From the NCBI GenBank assembly GCA_022826645.1, contig JAJDUM010000063.1, positions 75,657 through 139,656 on the forward strand: DNA of 64,000 nucleotides, read 5' to 3'. A program made the translations under genes and the position numbers. The DNA is from Candidatus Poribacteria bacterium (lineage in GTDB: Bacteria; Poribacteria; WGA-4E; PCPOR2b). Below the pieces are notes generated by a model. That model saw nothing but the letters and a program-made list of their open reading frames with translations. It searched no databases and was not told the DNA's origin. Numbering within the stretch: the stretch's first letter is position 1; each line of letters starts with the position of its first letter. This document shows, piece by piece, positions 8,905 through 18,241 of the stretch.

Positions 8905-8921
8905 CGTCTTGAACTGAAGCA

Positions 8922-10838
8922 TTAACCTCTGCCTGGTGGACCACCTTCAGGTTTCTTTAATTCAGGCAAAACCACCCGATCGCCTTCCACCAGCCCACCC
9001 TTGATAATGACGTCAGTCTCGTTCTGCTCACCGGTTTCAATAGAGACACGCTTTCCTTTCTGGGCTTTTGAGTTATTCTTCTCTGAGCCGCCTGCTGCGT
9101 CAAGCGTGACGAACTTATCTTTCGTAATTTTGATGTTTGTCGAGACCCCGTCCGCTAACTGCTTGCCGTTTGCAAAAAGTGTGAAGGTGCGCTCACCATC
9201 ACGCAAGCCCCGCTGGGAGCTATCGAGGCTGATTGTCAATTGGTTTCCGCTAATGCTGGTGACCTTTCCTTTGAAGCTCTTTCCGGTTAGAGTTTTGAGT
9301 TCAACCTCTTGATCCGTTTTGAACGCGTCTGTATCAGCACCCACTTTCGCTGTGGCGATCGCAGATTTCTCCTCTTGGACCGCATCAATCGGCAGCATCA
9401 AAACCTCCTTCTCCTCATAGGTGATGACATCGACGTCAGCACTCATACCGGGGCGCAGCTCAGGGGGTGAACCGAGTACCTCGACCATTACCTCAAAAGT
9501 AATAATATTATCTCGCTCCTCTCCACTCGGCGAGATTTCAGCGACACGGCCCTCATACGGTGTGTCCTTATAGGCGTCAACTTTGATTGATGCCATCTGA
9601 TCCATCCTGAGCCGTTCCATATCGACTTCGTTGATATAGGTCTTCACCACCATCTTTGACAGATCTGCAATTGTCATCAACGGAGGACTTTGCGAGAATG
9701 CCGAGCGACCAGAGGTCACAATCTCCCCCTCTTCAATTTCGAGTAGGGTCACAGTGCCAGCCATCGGCGCTCTGATGGTTGTCCATTCCAACTGTTCCTC
9801 TTGGTTCTTCAAGCTACTCCGGCGTCGTAGGAGATTCGCTTGCGCGCTCACCTCGCTTTGCTTAGTAACAGCTTTTTCATTGTCAAGGGTGTCCAAAATC
9901 TCCTTAAGACGAGTTTCGGCGATTTGCAGTTGGAGGTTTCTCTCCTCCTCCTCCGCTTCTCTCATTTCACGGAGTTTATCCAAATTCATATCTTGATATG
10001 TCAGGGTTAGGTTGCGATTTGCGATTGCGCTCTTTCTTGTGGCGATGGTCTTGTCTTGAGAATTTACCGTTTCCTGCTGAGACTCTAACCGCTTAAGCGC
10101 CGTCTTATATTGCGATTCCGCACTGGCGTATCTCGATTCCGCCTCCTCCAATGATTTCTTAGAAACCAGTTTCTTCTCAAATAGTTCTGTATTCCGATTT
10201 CTCTCAGATTCGGCATTATCCCGCTCCACTTTCACAGACTCAAGTTCCGTCTGAAGTTCTGCAAGCCTTATCTTTGCCCGGTTAAGTTCGATATTTGCCT
10301 GTTCCAGCGCAATCTTATCTTGATCCAACTGGTTCGTCGTCGTTTGGATAGCCGTTTCTGCCGAAGTAATCTGTGTTTGTGAAGCTGCTTCGGTTGTCCT
10401 CAAATTCGATTGGGCAATCTTGACATTATCTTCAGCTTGTTGGCGTGCGCTCTCAAGTTCGTCGGTTTTCAATATAATATTGAGTTTTGATTGGAAGAGT
10501 TGTGCTTCAGCAGCGTTAACATCAGCTTCAGCCTGCTTCCTTTCTTCGATATACTGTTCCGGGTCAATCTCCAGCAATATCTGATCCTTTTCAACGTAAT
10601 GCCCGTCATCTACATACAGTTTTATAATTTCGCCCGCGACGTTTGCCTTGACTTCGACGTCAATGAGCGCTTCGAGATTGCCTGTCGCGCTAATTAGCTT
10701 CTGGAAGTCTCCAACTCTGACCACTTCAACCCGCTTTTCAGCTGCGGCGTCTTTTTTTCCGCGCCCTCCAATCCATCCGCATGACACGAGGGTTGCCGCT
10801 AAAATGAGAATTGCAAAAAGTCCTATTACCTTTTTCAC
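8922..10838 (-). CDS. MacA/HlyD-type periplasmic adaptor lipoprotein
   Basis: A 638-residue membrane-fusion protein starting at GTG 10838 behind GGAG. The signal peptide ends in a lipobox, LVSC, with C20 the lipidated cysteine. A lipoyl/barrel-sandwich half (VKANVAGEIIKLYVDDGHYVE) precedes a long α-helical hairpin of heptad character (about residues 105-345). The second lipoyl half (APMAGTVTLLEIEEGE) and a β-barrel domain follow. The C-terminal part, with an extra domain about residues 480-575, is longer than in ordinary MacA. It should bridge inner-membrane permease and outer membrane. The two MacB-like permeases lie directly upstream, so all three belong to one efflux or lipoprotein-export system. 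Confidence 0.88.
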   Translation of the reverse strand: MKKVIGLFAILILAATLVSCGWIGGRGKKDAAAEKRVEVVRVGDFQKLISATGNLEALIDVEVKANVAGEIIKLYVDDGHYVEKDQILLEIDPEQYIEERKQAEADVNAAEAQLFQSKLNIILKTDELESARQQAEDNVKIAQSNLRTTEAASQTQITSAETAIQTTTNQLDQDKIALEQANIELNRAKIRLAELQTELESVKVERDNAESERNRNTELFEKKLVSKKSLEEAESRYASAESQYKTALKRLESQQETVNSQDKTIATRKSAIANRNLTLTYQDMNLDKLREMREAEEEERNLQLQIAETRLKEILDTLDNEKAVTKQSEVSAQANLLRRRSSLKNQEEQLEWTTIRAPMAGTVTLLEIEEGEIVTSGRSAFSQSPPLMTIADLSKMVVKTYINEVDMERLRMDQMASIKVDAYKDTPYEGRVAEISPSGEERDNIITFEVMVEVLGSPPELRPGMSADVDVITYEEKEVLMLPIDAVQEEKSAIATAKVGADTDAFKTDQEVELKTLTGKSFKGKVTSISGNQLTISLDSSQRGLRDGERTFTLFANGKQLADGVSTNIKITKDKFVTLDAAGGSEKNNSKAQKGKRVSIETGEQNETDVIIKGGLVEGDRVVLPELKKPEGGPPGRG

Positions 10839-10883
10839 TATTTGACCGCTCCTTTGTTGATGATTCAGACTTACTCTTGACGC

Positions 10884-12599
10884 TTATGTCACCTTGACCA
10901 CGAGTGTTTTTGAAAGTTTATCGCCTAACCGCTGCTTTTTCTCTCCTAAGATGAAGATACAGTCAATCACACTGAGTATCGGCAGGGAAAGGTTGCGGAG
11001 AAAAGATTGCCACGATTTACAGGGCAAGCCACTGTTTGAATCAATGACCTGTGTTCTCATCAGTCTTTTGCCGATGCTTCGCCCGTTTAGCGCATCTTGG
11101 AAGAGTAGACACAGTACCGCAATGGAGGCAGCAACCCAAAGCACAATGTTGGAATCTTCCAATCCCATACGCATCCAAACACCGAACGGAATACCGACGA
11201 TGGCAGCGTAAACCAAGCTGTCCAGTACCTGTCCCCAAAATCTGCCAGAAAGCGACGCCAGCTTAAAATCTCCTCCCGCAATCTTAATGTTTTCGTCTCC
11301 CGGTACCTCCCTCAACGCTTCTATCGGCATTAAAATTGCTGCGCGATAGGCGGGATACAACCCGAAGATAACCCCAATACTCACAGAGACACCCATGGCA
11401 ATGAGCATAGTTGAGTATGAAATAACCGAGGGCCAATTACTGCCCTCCCACACAAATTTAGTGATGAGCATCGCGCTGCCCTTCCCGAGGAAAATACCGA
11501 GAATCGCGCCGAATATACCGCCCGTTATGCTCAAGACCAACGCCTCAATCAAGAACTGGCTCAAAATATCACGCCGCTTTGCCCCAAGTGCCTTGCGCAA
11601 ACCGATCTCCTTTGTCCGTTCTGTGACAGAGACCAGCATGATATTCATAATACCGATACCCGCTACAAAGAGTGCAATAAATGCGATTCCACCCATTAGG
11701 TATTTCATCGTGTTCCCAATTTTTTCAGCGGTTGCCAATTCCTCCTGAGCCGTCCAGTATTGATATTCCTCGCCGGAGTTGTTGTGCATCCTCCCCAAGA
11801 TTCGCTTCGCCTCTTCTTTCGCGATTTCAACGTCATCGAAGTTCGTTGCCTCTACGCGAATACGCTCGACCTCTTTCCGGCCAGTAAAACGTTGCTGAAA
11901 GGTTGAGAGTGGGATGATAAAACGCTCATCCCAGCCTTCGGTATCCATCGCATCACCTTTCTCTTCCAGCACACCGATCACTGTCAAACGTACGTCGTAC
12001 CGGGGCCCCCAGCTTGTTGTCCGCGTCGCCTTCATCTCCTTGCCCACTGGGTCTTCACCCTTGAAGACTTCATCGTAGAGCTTATAGCCAATAACGGTGA
12101 CAGTTGCCGCCCGTTCGACCTCCTCCTCAGTGAAAAAGCGTCCCATGACTGGATACCAATTGTGAGATCGATCATACCCCGCTGTTCCTGCAACTACCCG
12201 AGAGTTTCTACTCGCACCTTCGTAATTCACATTCCAGCCGGGCATATCATCTTCACCGACTACATGAGCGACGCCTCTCCCTTTTTCCATTATTTCGTGT
12301 ATATCTTCGGTTTCCAAGTGTTCCGCGCGGTTTTTGCGCCAGCGTCTCAGGGTACGTCCCGCCCTCCTGCTGAATGTCCCCGATTGCCGATCCCAATCGT
12401 CCCGAGTAATCTCAATCATGGTCAATCCACCGGTACGTTCAATTTCGCCTAACACCAGTGCACGTGAACCATCGCCGACTGAAACCATACTTACCACCGC
12501 GCCAACACCGATAGCAATGCCCAAAATCGTCAATCCGGAACGAAGTGGATTCCGACGTAAACTGGCGAGTCCAATCATGATACATTCGATGAGATTCAT
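10884..12599 (-). CDS. MacB-like ABC permease fused to a C-terminal RDD domain
   Basis: A 571-residue protein. Residues 1 to about 440 are a MacB/FtsX permease. They comprise TM1 after LRRNPLRSGLTILGIAIG, a large periplasmic MacB_PCD domain, and three C-terminal TM segments, with TERTKEIGLRKALGAKRRDI as the coupling-helix motif. From about residue 450 a second membrane domain follows: SLSGRFWGQVLDSLVYAA, then GRSIGKRLMRTQVID, the R-D-D-type and GK-R motifs of the RDD family. The start ATG 12599 has AAGGAG. There is no ATPase domain in this chain or in its neighbours. It lies in an operon with the second permease (upstream) and the adaptor (downstream, 45 bp). Confidence 0.85.
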   Translation of the reverse strand: MNLIECIMIGLASLRRNPLRSGLTILGIAIGVGAVVSMVSVGDGSRALVLGEIERTGGLTMIEITRDDWDRQSGTFSRRAGRTLRRWRKNRAEHLETEDIHEIMEKGRGVAHVVGEDDMPGWNVNYEGASRNSRVVAGTAGYDRSHNWYPVMGRFFTEEEVERAATVTVIGYKLYDEVFKGEDPVGKEMKATRTTSWGPRYDVRLTVIGVLEEKGDAMDTEGWDERFIIPLSTFQQRFTGRKEVERIRVEATNFDDVEIAKEEAKRILGRMHNNSGEEYQYWTAQEELATAEKIGNTMKYLMGGIAFIALFVAGIGIMNIMLVSVTERTKEIGLRKALGAKRRDILSQFLIEALVLSITGGIFGAILGIFLGKGSAMLITKFVWEGSNWPSVISYSTMLIAMGVSVSIGVIFGLYPAYRAAILMPIEALREVPGDENIKIAGGDFKLASLSGRFWGQVLDSLVYAAIVGIPFGVWMRMGLEDSNIVLWVAASIAVLCLLFQDALNGRSIGKRLMRTQVIDSNSGLPCKSWQSFLRNLSLPILSVIDCIFILGEKKQRLGDKLSKTLVVKVT

Positions 12600-12660
12600 G
12601 CAATTTGCTCCTTTTAGGGCATTCGTCCAAATGAATGCCTGAAACGATATCCTAATGTTC

Positions 12661-13965
12661 CTATTCTGTTCGCAATGCTTCGATAGGCGATAGTTGTGCA
12701 GCCTTTACCGCTGGATAGACGCCGAAGACAATACCGATAAATGCCGAAAAGGCGACCGAAATAATCATCCATTCTGTGGAGACGACAGCGGGCCACTCGG
12801 GGACAATCTTAACAATATTGACCGCAACATTTGCCATCCCATGACCAGCGGCGACGCCCAACCCAATACCTATAAGTCCACCGACACTACACATCGCAAT
12901 CGCTTCAACCAAAAATTGGACGAGAATGTCCCGACTTTTGGCACCAACCGCCTTTCGTAAGCCGATTTCGCGGGTCCGTTCCGTTACCGAGACTAACATC
13001 ATGTTCATGATACCGATCCCACCGACAAGCAGTGAAAATCCGGCAATCACACCGAGCACAATCTTGATAACCTGACTGATTTTGAACAGTTGTTCCATTC
13101 CCTGCTTCATCTCCCAGACATTAAAGAAGTTATCCTGATTGCGATGCCGCTTCTTTATAACCTCTGTTACCTCTTCTTTGGCTTGGTCAATCAATTCCAT
13201 GCTTTTTGCTTGGACTGAAATCATTGTGACGCGATCATTACCCGTAAATCGCTCCTGAACGGTTGTCAGGGGAAGGAGAACGCGATCATCCAGATTCCAA
13301 CCAAAACGGAGACTGCGTCCGCGCGGCTTCATCACACCCACAACAGTGAATCGTTCCATGCTTCTGTCTTGGCTACGTTGCTCCCAGCGACGGCGCCTGT
13401 TCCCACTACCGCGTGCGATTTTGATTGTTTTGCCAACTGGATCTTGCCCCACAAAGAGCTCGTTTGCCACGTCCGATCCAAGGACGCAGACTTTGGTTCG
13501 CTCAGTAACATCTTCTTCTGTGATAAAACGTCCGCTTGCAGGTTCCCAATTCATTCCAATTTGGTAGAAAGACGTAATCCCTTCATACCCTGTCCGTTTC
13601 TCGGCACCACCTTCTGCTTGAACAAGCACCCCACGCCACTGTGGGATACGAGGGATGACCCCCTCAACGGAGGGGCATTCGGCTTCAATCGCCAACACAT
13701 CCCCATACTCAAAATATTCGTTGCTGCGATTCCGCACCCAGCGATCGCCCTTGCGGATATGGCCACTCCGATATAGCGTTACCTGATTGGCACCACCGAT
13801 TTTTTGAGCATCCTGAAGCACAATCATCTTAGCTCCATCACCAATAGCGATCATTGCCAATACGGAAGCGATGCCAATGACAATCCCAAGCATCGTTAAG
13901 AGTGAGCGCATCTTATTCGCGTGAATTGCTGTCAACCCAACTGAAAATCCTTCGCCAATTTTCAT
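12661..13965 (-). CDS. MacB-like ABC permease
   Basis: A 434-residue permease from ATG 13965, chosen for its GGAGGAGAAGGA site; the frame is open to 14022 without one. It has the FtsX/MacB plan: a first TM (MRSLLTMLGIVIGIASVLAM), a periplasmic MacB_PCD domain of about 220 residues, then three TMs with the cytosolic motif TERTREIGLRKAVGAKSRDI. It is related to the next gene (10884) but lacks the RDD extension. It likely forms a hetero- or homodimer that drives efflux through the adaptor at 8922. The ATP-binding subunit must be encoded elsewhere. Confidence 0.88.
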   Translation of the reverse strand: MKIGEGFSVGLTAIHANKMRSLLTMLGIVIGIASVLAMIAIGDGAKMIVLQDAQKIGGANQVTLYRSGHIRKGDRWVRNRSNEYFEYGDVLAIEAECPSVEGVIPRIPQWRGVLVQAEGGAEKRTGYEGITSFYQIGMNWEPASGRFITEEDVTERTKVCVLGSDVANELFVGQDPVGKTIKIARGSGNRRRRWEQRSQDRSMERFTVVGVMKPRGRSLRFGWNLDDRVLLPLTTVQERFTGNDRVTMISVQAKSMELIDQAKEEVTEVIKKRHRNQDNFFNVWEMKQGMEQLFKISQVIKIVLGVIAGFSLLVGGIGIMNMMLVSVTERTREIGLRKAVGAKSRDILVQFLVEAIAMCSVGGLIGIGLGVAAGHGMANVAVNIVKIVPEWPAVVSTEWMIISVAFSAFIGIVFGVYPAVKAAQLSPIEALRTE

Positions 13966-14104
13966 TCCTTCTCCTCCCCTATTTGTGCTGAATTCCACCT
14001 TAACACTTGGACGAAACAGCACGAAATTGGTTTATCCATTTGATGATAGGTCAACGATGTCGGGATCTGAGATGTTATAATGAATGAGATCGGTAGAAAT
14101 TGCC

Positions 14105-14133
14105 TTGACAATTTGAGAAATCACTGATAATAT
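14105..14133 (+). promoter_or_regulatory. Sigma-70-type promoter of rpoZ
   Basis: TTGACA (14105-14110) and TAATAT (14128-14133) are spaced by 17 bp. They lie 55 bp upstream of the rpoZ start. The match to the vegetative consensus is close, as expected for a core polymerase subunit. Confidence 0.7.
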
Positions 14134-14188
14134 ATACCTCCCAAATTTAGTTCACCCAAATTACCCATAAATTGCGAGGTTGCTCAGA

Positions 14189-14533
14189 ATGCCACTTATC
14201 TACCTTGAGGATATCTTGGAACATGGCGGTAACAAGTATCTGTCGGTGAATATTGCAGCAAAACGGGCACGTGAAATCAATGCCGAAAACAGTCTGCCAA
14301 TGTTAATGCCTAATGCCGAAAAGCCTGTAACAATTGCAATTGACGAACTTAGATCAGGGCGCATTGAACATGAGGAGTTAGATCAGGCGGAAGAGCTCGT
14401 CGAAGAGTCACCGTTCCCTGCCATAGATGAGGAGGAGACGGATGGCGAAGTGACGGAAGAAATCCTACCGCCAGAAGAACTCGTCGAAGAAGACGATGTG
14501 ATTGATCCGGATGAAATGGAAGAAGGATTGTAA
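14189..14533 (+). CDS. rpoZ: DNA-directed RNA polymerase omega subunit
   Basis: A 114-residue protein. The first ~60 residues match omega: IYLEDILEHGGNKYLSVNIA, then AAKRAREINAE (the conserved A-x-R-A-R helix) and a KPVTIAIDELRSGRI strand-helix. Omega binds the C-terminal part of β' and aids polymerase assembly. The ATG at 14189 with GAGG upstream is preferred over the in-frame TTG at 14180. Residues about 70-114 form a very acidic tail (runs of E and D) absent from most omegas. It is alone, without gmk, which often sits beside rpoZ. It has its own promoter at 14105. Confidence 0.82.
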   Translation: MPLIYLEDILEHGGNKYLSVNIAAKRAREINAENSLPMLMPNAEKPVTIAIDELRSGRIEHEELDQAEELVEESPFPAIDEEETDGEVTEEILPPEELVEEDDVIDPDEMEEGL

Positions 14534-14748
14534 TAACATTAGTTCCGCGTTATTTGATGGGATATGTGGTAGGAAAATTCACACTTGAGGTTTTACCGCT
14601 TCTGATATCGGAAACTACCGCGCCGCGTAAAAGACCATTTTAAGAAATTAGTTCACTCTATTATGCAGGGGTTCGCACGAGAGAAAAATGAAGTTCTTTA
14701 TTCTCATGTGAGCCCCTTTTCTGTTTCCTAAGAAGTTTTGCTTTCTTA

Positions 14749-14777
14749 TTGATCCAAACCTGCAGACATGCTAAAAT
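14749..14777 (+). promoter_or_regulatory. Sigma-70-type promoter of the NHL-repeat gene
   Basis: TTGATC (14749-14754) and TAAAAT (14772-14777) with a 17-bp spacer. It lies 41 bp before the ATG at 14818. Confidence 0.55.
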
Positions 14778-14817
14778 AGGAATATAGCATTTCAAACTCT
14801 AATTTTGGAGGTCCAAC

Positions 14818-15705
14818 ATGGCGCTAGGTGAGGGCGACTATAAATATGAATTAGTTGACGGATGGCCAAATCTGCCGGAAGGCTGGGTTTTCTCTATGGT
14901 GTCGGATGCAGCAGTCGATTCCAAGGGACGAATCTTTGCCTTTACTCGCGGTATACATCCGGTTATTGTTTTTGACAAAGAGGGGAACTTCGTCACTTCG
15001 TGGGGATATGGGGATTTCGGTGTCTCCCCGCACCTGATTAGCCAATCACACGGAATCTTCATCGGACCTGACGATGAAGTCTACCTGACCGATGCGTGGC
15101 AGCATATCGTGCGCCGTTACACGCTGCTCGGCGACTTAGAGCGTGAATGGGGAACACGTGGTGTTGCTGGTGTGACATACCATAAACGCGAGTATAACAT
15201 GCCTACCGGCGTGGCACTCGGTCCTGAAGGGGAAATCTACGTCGGCGACGGATACGGTAATCGTCTCGTTCACAAGTACTCCAAAGAGGGTGAACATCTT
15301 CTCGCGTGGGGTGAAGCGGGGAGCGGTCCGGGTGAATTCGCAGTGGTCCATAACATCGGCTGCGATAAAACAGGACGCGTCATCGTCTGTGATCGTGAAA
15401 ACAACCGCATCCAGATCTTCGATCCAGACGGGAAACACATGGAAACATGGACAGATGTAGTTGCTCCCGGCGATGTGTGGATAACTGATGACAATATGAT
15501 CTATGTGGTCGAGCAGGGAGCGGGTTCACGTGTCAGCGTTTGGACCCCGGAAGGAGAGCGGTTGAGTCGGTTCTCCGGTGCGGAAAACAACGGTATCATC
15601 CAGTCGGCGCATGGTCTCTGTGTGGATGACGAAGGCAGCATCTATGTCGCCGAAATCGGTGAGCCGGGTCGCGGACAGCGGTTCCAGAAGTTTGCCCGCG
15701 TCTAA
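14818..15705 (+). CDS. NHL-repeat six-bladed β-propeller protein (PAL-like)
   Basis: A 295-residue protein made almost wholly of NHL-type repeats: FDKEGNFVTSWG, HGIFIGPDDEVYLTD, PTGVALGPEGEIYVGDGYGN, IGCDKTGRVIVCDRENNRIQIF and HGLCVDDEGSIYVAE. This resembles peptidyl-α-hydroxyglycine α-amidating lyase-like propellers. No signal peptide is seen, so it is probably cytoplasmic. Such genes are abundant in bacteria rich in PhyH and Gfo/Idh/MocA genes, and are usually annotated only as propellers. ATG 14818 has GGAGG. It has its own promoter and a strong terminator at 15739. Confidence 0.82.
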   Translation: MALGEGDYKYELVDGWPNLPEGWVFSMVSDAAVDSKGRIFAFTRGIHPVIVFDKEGNFVTSWGYGDFGVSPHLISQSHGIFIGPDDEVYLTDAWQHIVRRYTLLGDLEREWGTRGVAGVTYHKREYNMPTGVALGPEGEIYVGDGYGNRLVHKYSKEGEHLLAWGEAGSGPGEFAVVHNIGCDKTGRVIVCDRENNRIQIFDPDGKHMETWTDVVAPGDVWITDDNMIYVVEQGAGSRVSVWTPEGERLSRFSGAENNGIIQSAHGLCVDDEGSIYVAEIGEPGRGQRFQKFARV

Positions 15706-15738
15706 ATAGATTCACCCGTTTTTCGAAATTGTGCAACC

Positions 15739-15777
15739 GAAGCCGAGTTTTTGCAAAAAAACTCGGCTTCTTTTTTT
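15739..15777 (+). terminator. Rho-independent terminator after the NHL-repeat gene
   Basis: A stem of GAAGCCGAGTTTTT paired with AAAAACTCGGCTTC closes on a very short loop and is followed by seven T residues. It begins 34 bp past the stop at 15705. It lies between convergent genes but has a U-tract only in the plus direction. Confidence 0.93.
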
Positions 15778-15807
15778 GGACTTTCTTTTTCTATGAGTCT
15801 TTATTAT

Positions 15808-17070
15808 TTATCCCGCTGTCTGATCCGGCATCACAGGTCGCGTCCGATCCTGGGGAATCAGTGGGCGGCTGCCGTCAGGGGTTACAAGGAACGACTGTTC
15901 AATGTGTAGGGATCCAATCCCCGGCATCGAAATCATCGCTTCCAGGTTGAGAACCATGTTCGTTTCAAGTGGTAGGTCTGATGGGATGTCCACACAACCA
16001 TCATGAATCCGCTGCCCGTTTTCTGCGACGATGATTGGATAATCGCGAACTTCCAAACCCAGCCCATGTCCGTGCGGAGATGAGGCTGTGATACCGTGTG
16101 CGGTAAGCGTTTTCCACATGGCAGCTTGAGAGGCGGATGCTTTTGCTCCCGGCGTCATCTCTTCCACTCCCGCCTCCACGCATTCCCGCAAGGCACTATG
16201 CCTGGCAATCAGTGTCTCCGACGGTTCCCGCATCGTCAGTGTTGTGCCGCTATCAGAGAAAGCCCCTTCATAGATGCAGCCATAGTCTACATACAGTATG
16301 TCGTTGTCAGTTAGGATATAGTCTGGCTCCGTGGCAAGCCCCAAGCCGCGCATCCCAAACGCGAAGTGATCGAAATCCGCACCAGCCTTGGCGATCTGTT
16401 GTCGATAGTGTTGGACAACATCGGCGATCGGTTGCCCCGGTCGGGGGTGCGCTAGCGCTTCCATCGCTGCTGCTTCGCTAATCTCTGCTGAACGAATCAG
16501 CCGTGCCAATTCATCTTCGGTCTTAACCATCCGAATAAGGCGAATAAGGTTTGAGCAATCCTTGATGCGTGCCTTCGGTAGTCCTGTCTCGATCGCGTTC
16601 TTTGCCCTCGGTGATAACCCCTCCATCTCGATTCCGAGTCGAGCGTCAGTCAATCCTCGTTCCTTCAGGACATTCAGGAGTGCATCGATCGCTGTCGCAT
16701 TTTGCTGCGGCTTGTGGAGTATATCGAAGATCCGTTGCTCTGCATCGGACAACGCGGGCATCGGCAAGGAATCATCTAACCCGTGATCGCCGAAGATATG
16801 TACATCTTGCACCCACAGACCGGACGCGTTTACTGCGAACGTCGGGCTTACCACAAGTGTGGGCTCACCCTCCAGTGGGAAGATTGCATAAGCAGCGGTC
16901 GGATCGAGATCGCTCGGTGCGCCCGGCGCCATCATATACGCCTTGAACAACGGATCAATCCAACACCGATAATCCGAAAAGTAGGTGATATTGACCGGTG
17001 AGGTTGCTACCAAGGCATCTACGCCGTAGCGGTGCATATACTCCTGTGCGCGGGTTTTGTTAAAAAGCAC
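15808..17070 (-). CDS. M24-family (Xaa-Pro aminopeptidase-like) metallopeptidase
   Basis: A 420-residue protein with the creatinase/prolidase N-domain and the M24 'pita-bread' C-domain. The five metal ligands can be traced: D in LYVDYG, D in FSDSGTT, H in HGHGLGLEV, E in LNLEAMI and E in LHIEQSFLV. Members cleave X-Pro bonds or, as creatinase-type relatives, C-N bonds without metal; retention of all ligands favours a peptidase. GTG 17070 is the start, with AGGAG at 7-nt spacing. It lies downstream of the PorV/PorQ-like gene on the same strand (43-bp gap), so co-transcription is possible. Confidence 0.88.
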   Translation of the reverse strand: MLFNKTRAQEYMHRYGVDALVATSPVNITYFSDYRCWIDPLFKAYMMAPGAPSDLDPTAAYAIFPLEGEPTLVVSPTFAVNASGLWVQDVHIFGDHGLDDSLPMPALSDAEQRIFDILHKPQQNATAIDALLNVLKERGLTDARLGIEMEGLSPRAKNAIETGLPKARIKDCSNLIRLIRMVKTEDELARLIRSAEISEAAAMEALAHPRPGQPIADVVQHYRQQIAKAGADFDHFAFGMRGLGLATEPDYILTDNDILYVDYGCIYEGAFSDSGTTLTMREPSETLIARHSALRECVEAGVEEMTPGAKASASQAAMWKTLTAHGITASSPHGHGLGLEVRDYPIIVAENGQRIHDGCVDIPSDLPLETNMVLNLEAMISMPGIGSLHIEQSFLVTPDGSRPLIPQDRTRPVMPDQTAG

Positions 17071-17113
17071 CGTATTACTCCTTTGCCCAAACAGTGAATT
17101 TTGTTAGACGCCC

Positions 17114-18217
17114 TCAAAATTTCAAACCCAAGCTCACGCGATGCGCCCGTTGCAGAGTACCAAAATCAGCGAACGCATAATCCAGAGACAGCATTGTTGC
17201 GGCAAAATTCATGTGGATACCCAAGCCGAGCGTAAGCCCCTCTTCATCGTTGCTCCTGTCGGGACCCAGCCTGAACTTATAGCCCCCACGAATCGCTGCC
17301 ATCTTTCGATACCAATACTCTAACCCGATATTTAGCCGTTCGCTGTTGTCATTTGGATGGTTGGCGTCAAGTGCCATGGTCAGGAGGTTATCGCCAGAAT
17401 CAAGCAGATCATAGGCGATACCCAACCGAAAGTTAGACGGCAGCGGAAACTCTACAGTCTCTAATTCAGCCTTTCGCGTGGGGTTCGTTGTGTCCGGATA
17501 GGGGCGATATTCCGCATTTCGGGAATCGCCAGCCTCTTCGGCACCGGTCGCAAGGTCTGGACCGCTGAAACGCATCTCCGGACCGAAGTTTGAGAAACAC
17601 ATCCCTATCCGTAAACTTCTCCACCCTGTATGATATAAAGTACCAACATCAAGCGCAACGCCTGTAGCACTTTCCCGATGAATTTGCTGATGGATGTACT
17701 TGGCGTTGACACCGAATGAAAGATTGACTCCCGATTCTTTCTCGTAAAGCTGTCGGGAATACGCCACTGACACCGCGGCATCCCAGGCTGAGTACCAGAG
17801 GCCCGTCCCGTCTGGCTTTGCAAGCGTTGTGATTTCCGTATCCGGTACATTGAGGAATGTAACACTTGCGCCCAAGGTGCCTACCTTCTCTACCGGTGTG
17901 GCGAATGCAAGATAGTTGTAGCGGGTATCAGCGAGCCATATCGTGTGCGTGTCCGAAAAGCTGGTCTGTTTGAGTTGGCTCAATCCGGCTGGATTCCAGT
18001 AAATACTGGTGGCATCGTTAGCAAGCCCACCGAACGCGCCTCCCAAACTGTCCACCCGCGCACCGGGCCCAATTTTCAGAAACTGTGCACCAGCGGTCCC
18101 GACATTTGTTGTTGCATCACTTGGAGCTGCCCATAAAAATATAACAGTGACTAAGAGAATGGAGATTATCGAGGAAAATCGCCACATCGCTTGATTTGTA
18201 AAAATAGTGTTGTGCAT
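17114..18217 (-). CDS. PorV/PorQ-like outer-membrane β-barrel protein
   Basis: A 367-residue protein with a signal peptide (hydrophobic core about residues 14-31, cut near SDA-TTNVG). The family signature follows: GTAGAQFLKIGPGARVDSLG, then GLANDATSIYWNPAGLSQL. Alternating β-strands run to a C-terminal phenylalanine (VSLGLKF), as usual for outer-membrane barrels. PorV (LptO) and PorQ act with type IX secretion in Bacteroidetes, shuttling cargo to the attachment complex. Here the gene follows directly (24 bp) a large secreted protein with a sorting-like C-terminus, which supports a cargo-partner relation (inference). Confidence 0.85.
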   Translation of the reverse strand: MHNTIFTNQAMWRFSSIISILLVTVIFLWAAPSDATTNVGTAGAQFLKIGPGARVDSLGGAFGGLANDATSIYWNPAGLSQLKQTSFSDTHTIWLADTRYNYLAFATPVEKVGTLGASVTFLNVPDTEITTLAKPDGTGLWYSAWDAAVSVAYSRQLYEKESGVNLSFGVNAKYIHQQIHRESATGVALDVGTLYHTGWRSLRIGMCFSNFGPEMRFSGPDLATGAEEAGDSRNAEYRPYPDTTNPTRKAELETVEFPLPSNFRLGIAYDLLDSGDNLLTMALDANHPNDNSERLNIGLEYWYRKMAAIRGGYKFRLGPDRSNDEEGLTLGLGIHMNFAATMLSLDYAFADFGTLQRAHRVSLGLKF

Positions 18218-18241
18218 GTGCGTACCCTAGTTCAGCCCCCT

